A stretch of 64,000 nt of DNA from Euwallacea fornicatus (taxonomy: Eukaryota; Arthropoda; Insecta; Coleoptera; Curculionidae), in the NCBI RefSeq assembly GCF_040115645.1, contig NC_089568.1, positions 248,001 through 312,000 of the forward strand. The letters run 5' to 3'. Under the pieces are notes generated by a model that was not told where the DNA came from, did no database searches, and saw only the letters and a list, made by a program, of their open reading frames with translations. Positions 32,371 to 44,191 of this stretch are shown here, piece after piece; position 1 is the first letter of the stretch; every line of letters begins with the position of its first letter. A program made the position numbers and the translations under genes.

Positions 32371-34243
32371 ATGCCAAGAAGTGTCATTTCGTACTTTAAC
32401 AGATGTCGAATAGTAACTTTGTTACGACAGGGTCTATCACAAAATGAAGTTGCAGAAAGTGTAGGCGTTAATCAAAGTGATGTTTCAAGAATTAATAAAA
32501 AGTTTCGCGAAACCAATGATGTCAAGGATCGACCAGGAAGAGGTCGGAAAAAGCTTACCACTGCAATACAAGATCGTCAGTTGTCAATAATTGCTAGAAG
32601 AAACTCAACAAGCACAGCGAGTGCTTTATCTAGAGAGCTTGCATGGCTTGAGGGAGTTAATGTCGAGGCAAACTGTGTCACGTCGATTGAGGTCTATTAA
32701 TTTACATTGCCGGAGACCTTTGCGAGTTCCACAATTAACAGAACAGCAAAAACGTACACGGTTACAATGGGCACGAGAAATGGTGGACCAAAATCAAAAC
32801 TGGGAAAATGTCATGTTTTCAGATGAAACACGAATAGGCCTAGTGTCGGATTCTCGACGTATTCGAGTCTGGAGGGCTCCAGGACGACAAGCCAGATTAG
32901 CTACAGCTCAGCCCCGTGTCCCATTTCAAGGGGGTAGTGTAATGTTTTGGGCTGGCATAATGAGAGGTACTCGAACACCATTAGTTGTTATCGACAGAAC
33001 AATGACAGGACAAGTTTACATTCAGGAGGTGTTAAACCCAATTGTCCGTTTATTCCGAGGGGCAGTTGGTGCAGATTTCGTCTTCGTTGATGATAACGCA
33101 CCTCCACGTCAAACAATGGAAGTGCAACACTTTTGTGACAAAGAAGGAATAACTCGATTACGATGGCCTCCCGCATTTCCAGATATGAATGTGATAGAGC
33201 ACGCTTGGGACTTTCTAAAAAGACGGATAAAGAAAAGAAATAACTCTCCCTTAACATTAAGAGAATTGAGAATTGCAGCAATCGAAGAATGGGAACAAAT
33301 TCCACAGGTCTACCTAGATAAACTAATTGGGTGCTCGCGCTCAGGGTGGTCAGTGCCTATAGAACGGTACCGACCGCTGCGGTGTTGGCATTGGCCAAGA
33401 TTCCTCCAGTGAGAATACGAGTGATGGAAAGAAGCATGATGTGGGAAAGGAATGGAGAGGCGAAGGAATGGGCAATGAACGAATGGGAGCAGGACTGGGA
33501 GAAGTATGAGGGTTGGGCAAAGACCTTCATACCCCGGATCCGTGCGTGGTACGAGTGTGAGTGGACGAAGAGCGGGTACATGTTGGCTCAGATGTTTACC
33601 GGGCACGGAGTGTTCGGTAAATATCTGAAGCGGATACGAGTGGAAAGAAGTAGTGAATGTTGGTTCTGTGACGAAAGGGAGGACACACCGGAGCATACGC
33701 TGTGGGAATGTCCTGAGTGGGAGGGCTATCGCGCCGAGGCAAGGGCGGGGGGACTCGACCTGAACCGAAGCACGATAGGGAACGAGCTAGTGGAGAGCAA
33801 GAGCAAGTGGGTAGCGTTTGAGGACTTGATAGAGAACATCTTGAGGGCCAAGACTGCGAGAGAGAATGAGAGAAAGAAGAGTGGAGTGCGGAGTAGAGTC
33901 CATACCTAGTCTGGTGCGAGTAAGGAAGCCCTGATGTAATGCCGAGAGGCGGTTACGGGGCAGAAGAGGGGAGGTGGGTTTAGTGGGTAGGCGGGCGACG
34001 TAATGGTCGGTCGAATCCCACACTACCCGGTCGTGGACCAGGCCGGTCGTGGACCAGGCCGGGTGTCTTAAGAAGATTCCCCCTCCTCGAAAAAAAAAAA
34101 AAAAGAAAAAAAAAAAAAAAAAAGATAAACTAATTTGTAGCGTGCCAAACCGTCTTAGAGAGTCCATCAATGTCCGAGGAGGAAATACAGACTATTGGGA
34201 CCAATATTTTTCCCTGTTCCTAATTGTCATACTTAGAATTTAA
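32371..34243 (+). pseudogene. Tc1-A transposase copy 1, DD34E, frameshifted and interrupted
   Basis: It starts MPRSVISYFNRCRIV, with helix-turn-helix LSQNEVAESVGVNQSDVSRI and a GRGRKK hook. A 2-base deletion near 32664 (compare copy 2) shifts the frame. The core has MFSDETRIG (D1), VFVDDNAPP (D2) and FPDMNVIEHAW (E), with 34 residues between D2 and E. The usual H after NAPP is R here. RL2 is inserted after YLDKLI; the C-terminus CSVPNRLRES follows at 34133. The usual stop is lost, extending the frame to 34243. Confidence 0.88.
33329..34123 (+). mobile_element. RL2 3' end, 5'-truncated insertion with a 12-bp target duplication
   Basis: GATAAACTAATT flanks it at 33317-33328 and 34124-34135, and it ends in an interrupted A-tail of about 35 bases: a textbook target-primed insertion. 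Frame 33331-33909 gives the ORF2 C-terminus (VVSAYRTVPTAAVLALAK, a zinc motif CWFCDERED..PEHTLWECPEW) and is uninterrupted. The 3' UTR contains a tandem duplication of a GGTCGTGGACCAGGCC unit (about 34030-34062). Confidence 0.93.
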
Positions 34244-34691
34244 TATTTAATTTTCAAATCTTATAAATCAATTTTCTATTATTTGTTAAATTTAGTTGTA
34301 ATAAAAGTAAATAGTACAGAAATATCTTTTCCATGTGGTCGGAAGTATAGTCCTGATTAACTTTAGAAGTAAATATTAATTGGAAAGCCTTTTGATTTTA
34401 CCAAACATTCATTTGCAATAATTTTGGACATATGTGTATTTGTCTAATCGATGCTGTGGCCAAATTGTATGAACACCTCATCAAGAGCCGCCTTGATGAA
34501 CAACTGACGGCAAAACATCCGCTAAAAGTGACCCGTGACGTCAAAAACCGTCGTCGCGGAGATAGATGGTGCGCATTACTCCCGCTAGAGATGAGAAATG
34601 CGTTTAACAGTGCGTCTTGGGAGTGCATAATTAACAAATTGACTAGAAAAAATATTTCAGATTAGAAGAATTACCTCGTACAAAAAAAAGG

Positions 34692-35436
34692 TCGTCTGAT
34701 AGGGTGGGGGGAATAATTCTCAAGTTGGGAGGCATCCTCACCAGGGTGAATGGTTTAAGTTTCGACAGAAGGCGGGTGATGATCACAATGGCATCGTCGG
34801 CGCTGCTTTACGCTGCACCAATATGACACGAGGGGCTAGGGGTCAAGACGTATAAGGCCGTCCTCGAGCTTGCGAGCAGAATGCTTGCGATCAGGGAGGC
34901 CTGCGCGTGCCAAATGGTTCCGCGTGCGATGGTGTTGGTGCTAGCCAAGATCCCGCCGATGATATTACGTTTGGAAGAGAGAAGAATGGTCTGAGAGAGA
35001 GGTAAGGTTTTCAGGAATGATGCCAGAGAGTGAGTGGGCAGTGTATGATGGGTGGATGAAGGCTCTGGTCCCGAGCATAAGACAGTGGGTCGAATGTCAA
35101 TAGACGAAGACGGGATACATACTAACGCAGGTATTCACTGGACTGGAGTGTTTGGGAAATACATGCACAGAATAAGAGTTGAGGAGAGCGACGAATGCTG
35201 GTTTTTCGGGATGCCGGGAATCACGGATTCCCCGGAGCACATAATCTTGGGATGTCCGTAGTGGGAGGCTGAACATATCGAAGCTAGGAGGGCGGGACTT
35301 AACCTGGACAGAGGGACGATTGGCAGCGAACTAGTGGAAAACGAGGGGAACTGGAAGGTGTTCGAGCACATGGTAAATAGCATTATGTGTAGGAAGACTG
35401 AAAGAAAGCATATAAGGAGGAGATCAATTATGTCTT
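34692..35436 (+). pseudogene. RL2 ORF2 C-terminal fragment
   Basis: It runs from LKLGGILTRVNGLSFDRRRV to the end of ORF2, with the zinc motif region (CWFFGMPGITDSPEHIILGCP, one cysteine replaced by F) near 35197-35261. Several stops occur (about 34828, 34994, 35101, 35261). It adjoins the truncated RL1-C. Confidence 0.72.
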
Positions 35437-35976
35437 GAACAAAAGGCCACCAATTTGAACAATTTCTGTAATGTTATAGCAAATAAATAATATTTAGAAC
35501 ACATTTAATATTGTTAAAACTATTTAGAGGATCATATCGTGCATATAGACGGTTTTCAATTTTTTACTAGCAAACGCTACATCGGACTAAAAAGAGTCGA
35601 GGGAGCATTTCTCTTCTAAATAAAATTAAACTTCTAAAAATATTTTTTATTTTAATAAAAAGTAGTGGCACACTATTTTTTTCTTTAAAAATGTGCTGAG
35701 AGGTGCCCATACCCACGCCACTGGTGAAATTAAAAATTAACTTTTTGAATAAATAAATGCGACTACATCAACTCTCAAACCGTACCAACTTTCACTTACA
35801 TATCTCAAGTGGTTTTAAATGTATCAATAAGAGTTGGCTTTTTAAGTAAAGTTTAACACCCTGTATTTTCTTAATGAGGCATTATTGAATTATGGTTTAT
35901 ATGGGGAGTCAAATTATTTTTCAATGTACTATTACCCACTGAAATATAATGACACACTTATGGGACACCCTGTATA
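35437..35976 (+). pseudogene. 3' end of a CACCCTGTATA-type mariner-like element
   Basis: It starts with a transposase C-terminus of the G-H-x-F-E-x-F-L type followed by TAA (about 35441-35472). It then has non-coding sequence with an inner AACACCCTGTAT (about 35850) and a terminal GGGACACCCTGTATA (about 35962-35976). Only the right end survives. Confidence 0.5.
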
Positions 35977-35989
35977 TAACAACAAAGAA

Positions 35990-36520
35990 TTTAATAAAAT
36001 ATGTAGGAATATATCTGGACAAAAACTTAAAATTTAAGGAGCATATAATACAAAAGCGTCAGAGAAGCAGAACAGACGGTTACGAGTTTAAGTCAAAACA
36101 AGTCTGATTTAGAAGGATCAAAAAGCAGTAAAAGCACAATAAATTGCAGTATAGCAAACACAATAAATTCAACAATCTTATACCAGGCACCAATGTGGGA
36201 GGGGGCTTTAAAGTTTGAACATAACAGGAAACAACTTAGAAGTTTACACAGAAGGGCAATATTAAGGGTGATTTCTGGGTATCGCACCATATCGTATGAG
36301 GAAGGATCGGTAATTGGGGGGATGACCCCAATAATACTTTTAGTGAATAAAACAATGAATAGTTATAAGAAAACAGGAGTAGATATTGAGAAAGAAAAAA
36401 AGGCTACAGTAAGGACATTGAAATTCGAATAGGATACTCTCGAAACCAAAGGAATGTGGACAAAAATTTTGATGCCAGATATAGAGCCATGAATAAGTAG
36501 AAAGCATGGAGAAGTGAATT
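35990..36520 (+). pseudogene. R1/I-type reverse transcriptase C-terminal fragment, separate family
   Basis: It encodes VGIYLDKNLKFKEHI near 36004, then LRSLHRRAILRVISGYRTISYEE near 36237-36303, and GMWTKILMPDIEP near 36450, a pattern shared by the region after the RT in R1 and related clades. Frames change several times. The DNA is more AT-rich than RL1 or RL2, so I treat it as another family. Confidence 0.55.
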
Positions 36521-36930
36521 GCCGTAAAAACGTCCAAAGTCCGGCTTCCGCCCACAAGAAGTTAGACCCAGCTGCTGGAGAGTTCTGCATGCACCATTAA
36601 CACACACGGCTTGACTACACCAACTATCCAAGTTGATCTGGAAGTATCTGAGATCCTTGACCTTCGGAGCCATAACCTCATTTACACTACACACTCCTTA
36701 ACTCTCACTTATGCACACTTACTCTCTGCGAGTCCTCCGTTACGCCGAGCTGGCACTAGAGCGCGCCCGCTGCGTCTTCCTTCGCCTACCTTTGGCGCCA
36801 CTAGCTGACCCTTACAGTTTCTCGTCTTGGTCTGCCTCTATTGCCATTTTTCTCTCCCTCTCTCCACCCGTCTGTTTGAGCGGAGAGGTGGAGTAGGTAC
36901 TCTTTTCCTTTTCCACTTGTCTAGTAGGGA
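36521..36930. other. Unassigned sequence
   Basis: I see no reliable gene. The plus-strand frames here have low-complexity Ser/Leu/Arg composition and look like shadows of minus-strand gag debris or non-coding sequence. Confidence 0.4.
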
Positions 36931-37700
36931 CTCGGATCCCCAGCTCTTCTCCCAGATGAGGATGCGATTCGGGATGCTAGTTTTTCAGCCGGTGGCTTCC
37001 CGACCTTCTTTGCCCACTCCCCACACTCCAGACCGTTCGCACTGTTTTCCTTCGCGTCGCATCGGGCGCACAGTTCGATGTGGTCCGCGCCCTTTCAGCA
37101 TCCTGTGCAATGCCCCCCTTCCCAACCTAGGAAGCAGCGTCCGGAGGCTTTTCCCTCTCTCAGCCAGCATTTGTTTATGCAGACCTCTCTGTCTGCGCCC
37201 TCCTTCACGACTTCGAGGGTGGCGGTTTGGCTGCTATACAAGTACGCCCGAATGCTCGCCAACTTAAGCCGGCATAGCTCGAAACACTCGGCAGCAGCGA
37301 CTGCCCCTACTACCTCCTTTCCCGTAGCAACTGCATAGAGGCTAGTGGATCGTGATCTGAAAAGTCACGATCCTGGACCCCCCTCTAGTTCGTATTCGGT
37401 TCTCGCCCAGCCCTCGACTGAAAATGGCCCGGAGTTCTTCCCCACTCTTCTACTTCCCCTTAGGCAATGTTCGGAGGACTTCGCCGTGCTTGATTTCTCT
37501 GACGATGTCTATTTGCACGTTGGTTTGGCTTTGGGCGATCAACTGGCACACCTTTTTGAGGATGTCGCCGTAGGTGGCTCCGATCTCCCATGGCAGAAAA
37601 ACCATGTCTGTCTCTCCCACCTCCGCCCTAAGGACGAATGCAGACACAACAGTATTTTTCACCATCTTTGCCCCCGCGAACGTGTACACAATGACCCTGA
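36931..37700 (-). pseudogene. Second RL2-like ORF1 (gag) remnant, minus strand
   Basis: On the minus strand the segment 37689-37450 includes VREIKHGEVLRTLPKGK, which corresponds to VREIKKGEVVLMVNKGG in the larger ORF1 at 40034-40789. Further on, frames with scattered CX2C..H..C patterns (near 37000-37130) resemble zinc knuckles. Frameshifts are frequent. It may be a separate copy joined to the RT at 37701-38330, or part of a rearranged one. Confidence 0.5.
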
Positions 37701-38672
37701 GACCGTTGATTCGCTAGTCTAGGGCCGCAATTTCAACGATTTTCCTACATTCCCAGGGATTGGCCCCCGAGACCAGCGAAATGATCACTCAGGTTCTCTG
37801 CTCTCCCCTCATAGTCATGAACAGTCTTCAAACAACTCCGAGTACCTCTCGCAGCCTCATGCTGTTCAGTTGCTCAAAGAACACAAGTTACTTTAGGGGT
37901 TTACCGCTTGCCGTTCTTGCACAGACTGCAGGTTTGGCACAGGAAGGAGAAGTTTTCCATCTCCTCGGCGTTGTTCAGCTCCCCCACTTTCAAGAGGTAC
38001 CTCCTCACCGAGGATCTCTTTAACATATCCATGATGCGGTCCTACGACGTCGTATTAAAGACGTTCTTCCCATAAATTGTTATAATGACCCAGTATCCCG
38101 CGTGCGAATTATTTTTTTCCCTGATCCTTTCCAGGATGCGCATCACCAACCGCATGGCGTCCAAGATGTTCCTGTTCTTGACGAACCTACACTATGCCCT
38201 TTCGCCACTTCCAAAAGGTGTTGAGCATCTCTTCGGTAACTTTCCCGAGTCCGTTCACGAGGCATATGCTTCTCCATTAGTACTAGATAATTGGGTTTCT
38301 AGACTGTAGAGTACTTGCCTGAGGTCAAGCTGTGATTCACGCAATTCATCATACCTTAGAACACTGAGCTAAGATATAGCTTCAAGATGACCTCACTTTC
38401 ACTTTTTCCCACACGACCCGCGGTTTTACCGGAAACAGCGTATCCACCTGCCTGTACATTTCTGTCGTGGGCAGGGGACCGTTTCTCATACCGCCAAGCT
38501 TCTCGGTCACTACCTTCTAACTGAGACACCAAATGTCCATCTTCAGTTTTGTACTTTTTCTTTCACATGTCTTTTTTGGCATTTCTTATGGACTCCTTGA
38601 GGATGTTGCGCTCTGATGAACTTCTCAGTCCCCCCCCCTCTCTCACATCTATTTCCCTCTCTCTCACTCTCA

Positions 38673-38704
<32 letters not shown>

Positions 38705-39800
38705 CTCTCATCCATCTCCTCCTCGCTCTTCTACATGCTCTTCTCTTCTCAGCAATCTTATCATTCCACTAGTACACCCCCGGTTTATTTTCTCGTTTTC
38801 ACTATTACGTTTCCTCAGGTACTCGTTACTGGCATTACTTATCTCCCGAACTATGCCCTCGAGAGCTTCGATGACACCTGAAACTTCTTGAACCTTAACA
38901 TACCGATTCATTCTCTCCAGTCCTTTCTCACTCACAATCTATCCTTCCTTCCTTACACTTTCAATCTGGCCTTCAGACACTACCCTTAGCGCTAAGCGAT
39001 AAGAGAAGTATCTGTGGCTACTCCCACTCTCCATTCCTACCTCTACTCTCCAGTTTAGCACCCAACCATACCCAGAAGTTCCTGCCATAGTAATCAGCGT
39101 TGTGTCATTTCAAAAACTGAACCTCCACTCGTCTTCGATATTGGAGACGAGCTCTGCCGCTTGCAGAAACTTCTCCAGGACCCGCCCATAGGTGTTCATC
39201 CTCCTAGACCCGAATCACCCACCCTTTGCATTCAGGTTCTCGCCAATGAGAACTTTTGCGCCCTTTAACGTACCCCCCAACCGATCGAGTCACGCTGTAA
39301 AGTCGGCGATGGCCTTGTTCGGGAAGAAATACACGGAAACGACAATGATGTGGTCCAGGTTCACAGCAATGAACCCCCGGTCCGGTGGAGCGACTCGACC
39401 CCAAATCGGGCGCTAACCAGATGAAGGCGTCGCTGACCGTGTTCCAAACGAAGCCTTTTTGCACTACGCATGGTTCTTTCCCGAGCATTATCTCGATGCC
39501 CTACTCTCTGATCATCTGGAATATGTGGTCCATCATGAGATGACCTCGGTCCAGGTGAACCTACAGGTACCGCAGTTCCCTCTCCACGCTATGATCCCAA
39601 TCATACCTTGCACACACAAGCACACTTACACAAACTCACCCGTATTCCCTCCTAGTCATTCCGAGTCTCCTCTTTTACACCGCAGTCTCCCTCTTCGTCC
39701 CCCCTAGCTACCATAGGAAGCTGGTGGATGGAAATCCATTCCTCTCCTGATCGTTCCTGTGGGTAGAAACTGCCCTTGGCTCCCCTCTGATTCACAGGGT
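37701..39800 (-). pseudogene. RL2 ORF2 remnant (endonuclease and RT), minus strand
   Basis: Near 39400-39120 the minus strand reads VVSVYFFPNKAIADF, GTLKGAKVLIGENLNAKGG, an R1-type endonuclease segment. Near 38280-38020 it reads ICLVNGLGKVTEEM and, in another frame, FVKNRNILDAMRLVMRI, matching the RT of the 27004 copy. Stops and frame changes are dense. A CT-rich microsatellite interrupts it at 38655-38710. Confidence 0.6.
38655..38710. repeat. (CT)n / (CTTT)n microsatellite
   Basis: Runs of CT and CTTT occur within RL2 debris. They create spurious Ser/Leu-rich open frames on the plus strand. Confidence 0.85.
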
Positions 39801-39819
39801 TTCTCTTTCTCACTCCGCC

Positions 39820-41280
39820 TTGAGTCTCTCCTTGGCATTGGAGAAGGGAACGCGCTCAACTCCCTCGGCGCTATGCCCTCCCACTTTACAGAGGGAGCAG
39901 TACCGCTTTACACGGCAGGTCGCAGCCTTTGACCTTCATACGCGCACCTCGAACACAATTGTGAGCAGTCCTCCCTCTTACACTCCTCTGCCCTGTAGCC
40001 ATCCACTTAACACCTGAAGCAGCAGTCAGTCTCTCAGCGCTCTTGCAAACGGTATCTCGAAATACCAACCCGGAGGTCCGCAAACCGTCGCAAAGTAGCT
40101 GCCGCGTCTCCCTCTACTAAGAAAGGAATGATTTGGCAGCACCCGAAGCTGGGCAGGAGGTTCAGCAGCCGTAGGCACCCGTTCTCTCCTCTACCGCCAT
40201 CGCCACCGCCTCTACTTCTTCCCTTCTCTGGTGACCTTGTCCAGGCCGTATACAAGGAATGCCATCGAACGCCCCGTTCCACCCTCGCGTGACCTCTTTC
40301 CAATTCTGTAGAGAGCAGTTCTCGCAACTGCTTCTCTTTTCCCCCTTTGTTCACCATGAGGACGACCTCACCTTTTTTGATCTCCCTGACTGTATCCGCT
40401 TTCTTCCCCGTGCCCCCGGTCGCCAACATTTGGTGCACCCTCCGGAACGCAGCCAGGAAGGTGGTTCCTGCTTGCCCAGCTTTCAGAGCTTTCCGGGATC
40501 TGACTTCGGAATCTGAGGGACGACCATCCTCGTCCTCCTCTCCCCCTACGCGGTTTTCATCAGATCCTTCCTTCAGTGTTCCAAAGAGCTCTTCTAAACC
40601 CACGTTTCCATACAGTTGACGGTAGAGGACGAAACGCTCCGACTTCTCCGTCCTACTCTCTCTTTGTAGTCTGCAGAACTGCACAAGGAAGGGCATAACC
40701 CCTGTCTCGTGGTCTTCCTCTAGTTCCTTGAAGTCCAGAAGTAAGGCCAGCACCGTGTTCTTGAGGGAGCTACTTCTCTTCCCCCCCAATCGCCCCCAAG
40801 TCGGTATTGTACCTCTCCGCTATGAGGTTCTCTAGTCCATTTCCGCCTGCAGGAACAGACTCGCCTCCATGCGCTCTCGGATCACGGCAAGAGGTACCTC
40901 GGACGCGACCAGGCCACGGATTCGCTCTCGTTGTTTTTCGGCCCTTCTTTCCCCCTTTTTTTGTTTATGTTTGGACGGCGCATATGGCAGTTTCAATTAG
41001 CCCTCCGCAAATGAGAGAAAAAAGCTCTCCTCCGTTTTCCTTCTTTGAAAGTATTCGCCAGAAGAAACATTTCACCTGAGAAGGCCAAAAAGAGCTCTTC
41101 CCTCATCGCCTTCTCATTCACCCTTCTTATCTGATTCCTAGGGACTCTCTTTTCTGTCGCCTCCCTGTCTTACATCTCATCCTTTGCTGCTCCTTCCCCT
41201 TTGGAGGTGTTCGTTTGAGTTTGAGCTACTCGCAAGCCTTTCCCTTACCTCCATCTGCTTGAGCCTGTTCAGCAGGTTAT
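39820..41280 (-). pseudogene. RL2 ORF1 (gag-like), minus strand
   Basis: A 251-residue open segment (40789-40034) carries LEELFGTLKEG, VVLMVNKGGKEKQLRELL, LLPSFGCCQ and VGISRYRLQER, matching the ORF1 at 27007-27425. Downstream, knuckle-like sequence (YCSLCKVGGHSAEG, near 39850-39900) continues in other frames. Upstream (to about 41280) Lys/Arg-rich N-terminal sequence is broken by stops. It gives the longest view of this family's ORF1. Confidence 0.65.
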
Positions 41281-42446
41281 TCTTTCCAGAGTGCTAAAAA
41301 CAGAATTTGTGATATTTCCATTAAACGGTAAGTCCGAATTTTAACATGTGATACATCATTATAATCGGAAAAAACAGCTGAATCCAAAAATGTTAAAATC
41401 CAAGATGGCGCCCATAAGAAAAAATAAAGTTGATGATGGTTCCGGAAAATCAAAAGTCGGATTCCAAATTTGACACTGTCATGTTATCGAGACGACAAAG
41501 TGACTATGAAAATGTGCCAACCATTTTCAATTATCTCTTCAAGTGAGCCCAGAAAAAAATTTAAAAACCTTTTTTCGAAATTTCGTATTTTCCGGATATT
41601 TTCGAAAGCAAAGGAAATTTTATAACTCTTCAAATGGCATCTTATAGAGCTCGAAAATGCGCAACTTTGTCTTAATTTCACTGACCTCGCATCTTTTCAT
41701 ATAACCAAGATCCCCACGGTTGAGCTCGTAAAATGGACATCCTGTATATTAAAATTACATATTAATTTACAAATTATTTAAATTAATTATTTTTCATCTT
41801 TTTCTATTTGAAAAACTCATTTTTTCCCAATCCCAAACTTTATTCTCTAGCTTCCTATTTGCCTAAATGAGTTCAGTTGATAAACTGTCTGCGACTGATC
41901 TTGCTAGATACCTCTGTGTATTGATAGAACATTGAACTCCATTATAATTTACCGCTATGAAATCTACACAAAAAACCAAGCTTGAAGTTGTATAACCAAG
42001 ATATAAAGCACTTAACAAAATGATATTAAAATATTCATTTTAAAATATTTTATTATCTTCTTGATAATTTGGTTTACGATCCAATTACGGGAGTTTGACG
42101 GATATGAAAATAATTATTATGAATACTAACAATATTGTTAAAGTGTAAAAAGGCTTACCCGTAAATAAGGATGTTCAAACTCAAAAAATCGAATTCATTT
42201 TAGTTAAAACCATTTCAACTAATTTCAAATTTTGCTTTGTTTGTTGATAACATCTTCCAGTTCCATTTCTTTCTGCCTTTGACACAGCAGTCGGAGAATA
42301 AATTAGTACATTGCCTGAGAGGTCCTTCCACTTACGTCAGTAATATGGAGTTTAATATGAAAAATGGTGTGGAGAAACTGGCCGCACCTTTAATTTTCTC
42401 CTCTTATTATTTACATGCGTCATCTGCCGCTGATTTCGTTGTCATA
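41281..42446. other. Unassigned AT-rich sequence left of Tc1-B
   Basis: There is no convincing gene. ACATCCTGTATAT at about 41738-41750 may be the decayed end of a CACCCTGTATA-type element. A 98-codon open frame over 42237-42533 crosses the Tc1-B end and is rejected. Confidence 0.4.
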
Positions 42447-42606
42447 TACAGAGGCGGCCAACAAATTAAAAACGATACAATTTTCAATATTTTATGTTAT
42501 AATACGTACGGTATATTTTCTATTTATACATAAATATTGTTATCACTTCATTTTAAGTCTGCATATGTAAAAAGACGTAGAATGGAAAAATGTTTTGTAT
42601 CCTATA

Positions 42607-43390
42607 TACGGGGTGTTTCTTGACTACGTGTAAAAAATTTAAAGGCGTAATCTTCGACTGATTTTGAGTCAAAAATGTCTAATAAACATATGTCCGCAAA
42701 TGCCTTGTTTCCAAGATACAGGGTGTTGAAATGTCACAAGAAAAAGATATTTTATTTCCAAAATGACTCAATTTGGGTGTTTGAATTTTAGAAAAGACAA
42801 TTCCGGGGGTTCCGGGGTTTTCTTCAATACGTCTTAAGACCTCTTCCTCCACTTCTGGTGTTCGACGTGTTATTGGCTTTCTTCCTCCTGGAGTTTTCAT
42901 AAGAGATCCTGTATCACAAAGACGTTGAAAGAAGTTTTTAAAGGTTTGGTGGTTGGGAGCTTGGTGGTTTGGAAACCTTTCCATGTAAATTCCAGACACT
43001 TACCATCAGCAAGGCCGTAAACAAAAACCATATTGGCCATTTCTTGATTAGTGTAATTAGGCATTTGAAAAATTTTCAAAATTGAGGTTTAATCTGATTT
43101 TTGGGACACAGAACTAAATTCTTTTACTTAAGAGAGTAAAACACCAAAATAACACTGACTATCTTGTTTACAGTAGTGGAAGTAGCAAAAAAAAACTAAC
43201 AATAAACAAGTTAGTAAATACCACCAAACCTTTAGAAACCTTTGAAACCTTTTTCAACGTCTTTCAGTCAACACCCTGTATCTTGGAAACAAGGCATTTG
43301 CGGTCATATGTTTATTAGACATTTTTGACTCAAAATCAGTCGAGGATTACGCCTTTAAATTTTTTACACGTAGTTAGGAAACACCCTGTA
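42607..43390 (-). mobile_element. Long-TIR mariner-like element, 784 bp, internally deleted
   Basis: The ends are TACGGGGTGTTTC...AAACACCCTGTA, with about 125-bp inverted repeats and TA duplications at 42605-42606 and 43391-43392. A second CAGGGTGTTGA motif marks the inner edge of each repeat. It retains only the 5' third of a transposase gene. It is inserted in Tc1-B. Confidence 0.88.
42750..43063 (-). pseudogene. Transposase N-terminal remnant in the 784-bp element
   Basis: It reads MPNYTNQEMANMVFVYGLADGK, then in another frame YMERFPNHQAPNHQTFKNFFQRLCDTGS and EVEEEVLRRIEENPGTP. This matches the N-terminal domain of the intact 57437 protein (YNEQVDMLLVYG, PNHQTFANIERRL, EEDPRI). The catalytic domain is deleted. 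Confidence 0.8.
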
Positions 43391-44191
43391 TAAACAATTT
43401 ATAAATATCTTGGACAACTAAATAAAAACAATTTATTTTTTACCTGTATTTTAGCCATATTTGTCGAATGCAATGTGTAAAAGGTATTTATTATGTAGTT
43501 GGTATCTTGGCTTAGTACATGGTTCAAAGAAAACATACGTTATGGGAAAAAAGGAAAATTGTGATTCTGAAAAAAGGCAAATAATTTTAAATTTGATTCG
43601 AGATGGCCATTCTTATAGTAAAGTTGCATCACTTCTAAAGTGTTCCAAGTTTATGGTGTATAATGCTATTAAACATTATCAAACTCATGGTACTGTTAAA
43701 AATGTTCTTAGGAAAAAAAGGCCTAGAATAATAACGAAAAGAGAAGACCAAATTGTGGTACGTATGGCGAAAAAGTCGCCCCATTTAACAGCAGTAGATA
43801 TTAGACGTGAAATGTATGCAGAAAACGATCCAAAGCCATCAGTAAAGCCTTAATGAGTTTCAACTATTTGGAAGAGTTTCCAGAAAGAAGCCCCTTGTCT
43901 CAAAAAAGAATCGTAAAATCCGATTGCAGTTCGCACGCGACCATTCGAGTTGGACACTTGCTCAATGGAAAAATATACTTTGGTCGGACGAAACAAAGCT
44001 TAATCGTATTGGATCAGATGGTCGTACGTACGTACGAAGGCCACCTAATGAAGAATATGATCCACGATACACAAAATTGACTGTTAAACATGGGGGTGGT
44101 TCGATCATGATGTGGAGCTGCATGTCATGGTATGGAGTTGGACCAATCTATAAAATAGATGGAATTATGAACCAAGAGAAATACAAATATA

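Larger units (their letters stand above)
32141..34436 (+). mobile_element. Tc1-A copy 1 (Tc1-like), carrying an RL2 insertion
   Basis: TA lies at 32139-32140 and 34437-34438. The ends read CACATATGTCCAAAATTATTGCA and its reverse complement. Without the 795-bp RL2 insert and its duplication it is about 1.49 kb, the same size as copy 2 at 44192-45680. It sits inside RL1-C ORF2, whose frame is restored by its removal. Confidence 0.92.
28491..34665 (+). mobile_element. RL1 copy C, a diverged relative of copies A and B, split by Tc1-A
   Basis: A 5' UTR (about 28491-28852) is followed by ORF1, a spacer (30577-30715) and ORF2. ORF2 breaks at 32138 in YRP and resumes at 34439 with ICLIDAV after the Tc1-A element. 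Protein similarity to copies A and B is clear but the DNA is much more diverged and more AT-rich. The copy has many stops and an internal deletion after 34530. Its 3' end is not identified. Confidence 0.75.
30716..34665 (+). pseudogene. RL1-C ORF2, endonuclease and N-terminal RT, broken and split
   Basis: The endonuclease opens with KILQINADRSVKAHGMAFLE and LIVASEPNKKL. A stop follows near 30895. GYFNTKPQDW and SPHRHIYFEI keep endonuclease-like positions. The RT start (LKRAAALGHDGLGAEAV) ends in a TAA near 31987. The frame is cut at 32138 by Tc1-A and continues at 34439 (ICLIDAVAKLYEHLIKSRL). It then skips to NAFNSASWECI, showing a deletion. The catalytic YADD region is missing. Confidence 0.75.

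Noticed and set aside
35497..35860. A further coding region between the transposase remnant and the CACCCTGTATA end
   Set aside because: All six frames are short and AT-driven, consistent with non-coding transposon arm.
36827..37267. 146-codon open frame on the plus strand
   Set aside because: Low-complexity Arg/Ser/Pro composition. The minus strand there carries recognisable gag-like sequence, so this is a shadow frame.
38549..38891. Plus-strand Ser/Leu-rich frames
   Set aside because: They are created by the CT and CTTT microsatellite.
40259..41079. Plus-strand frames of 85-90 codons
   Set aside because: They overlap the minus-strand RL2 ORF1, which has family similarity; the plus frames have none.
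42237..42533. 98-codon open frame
   Set aside because: It crosses the left end and TA duplication of Tc1-B and has no recognisable motif.
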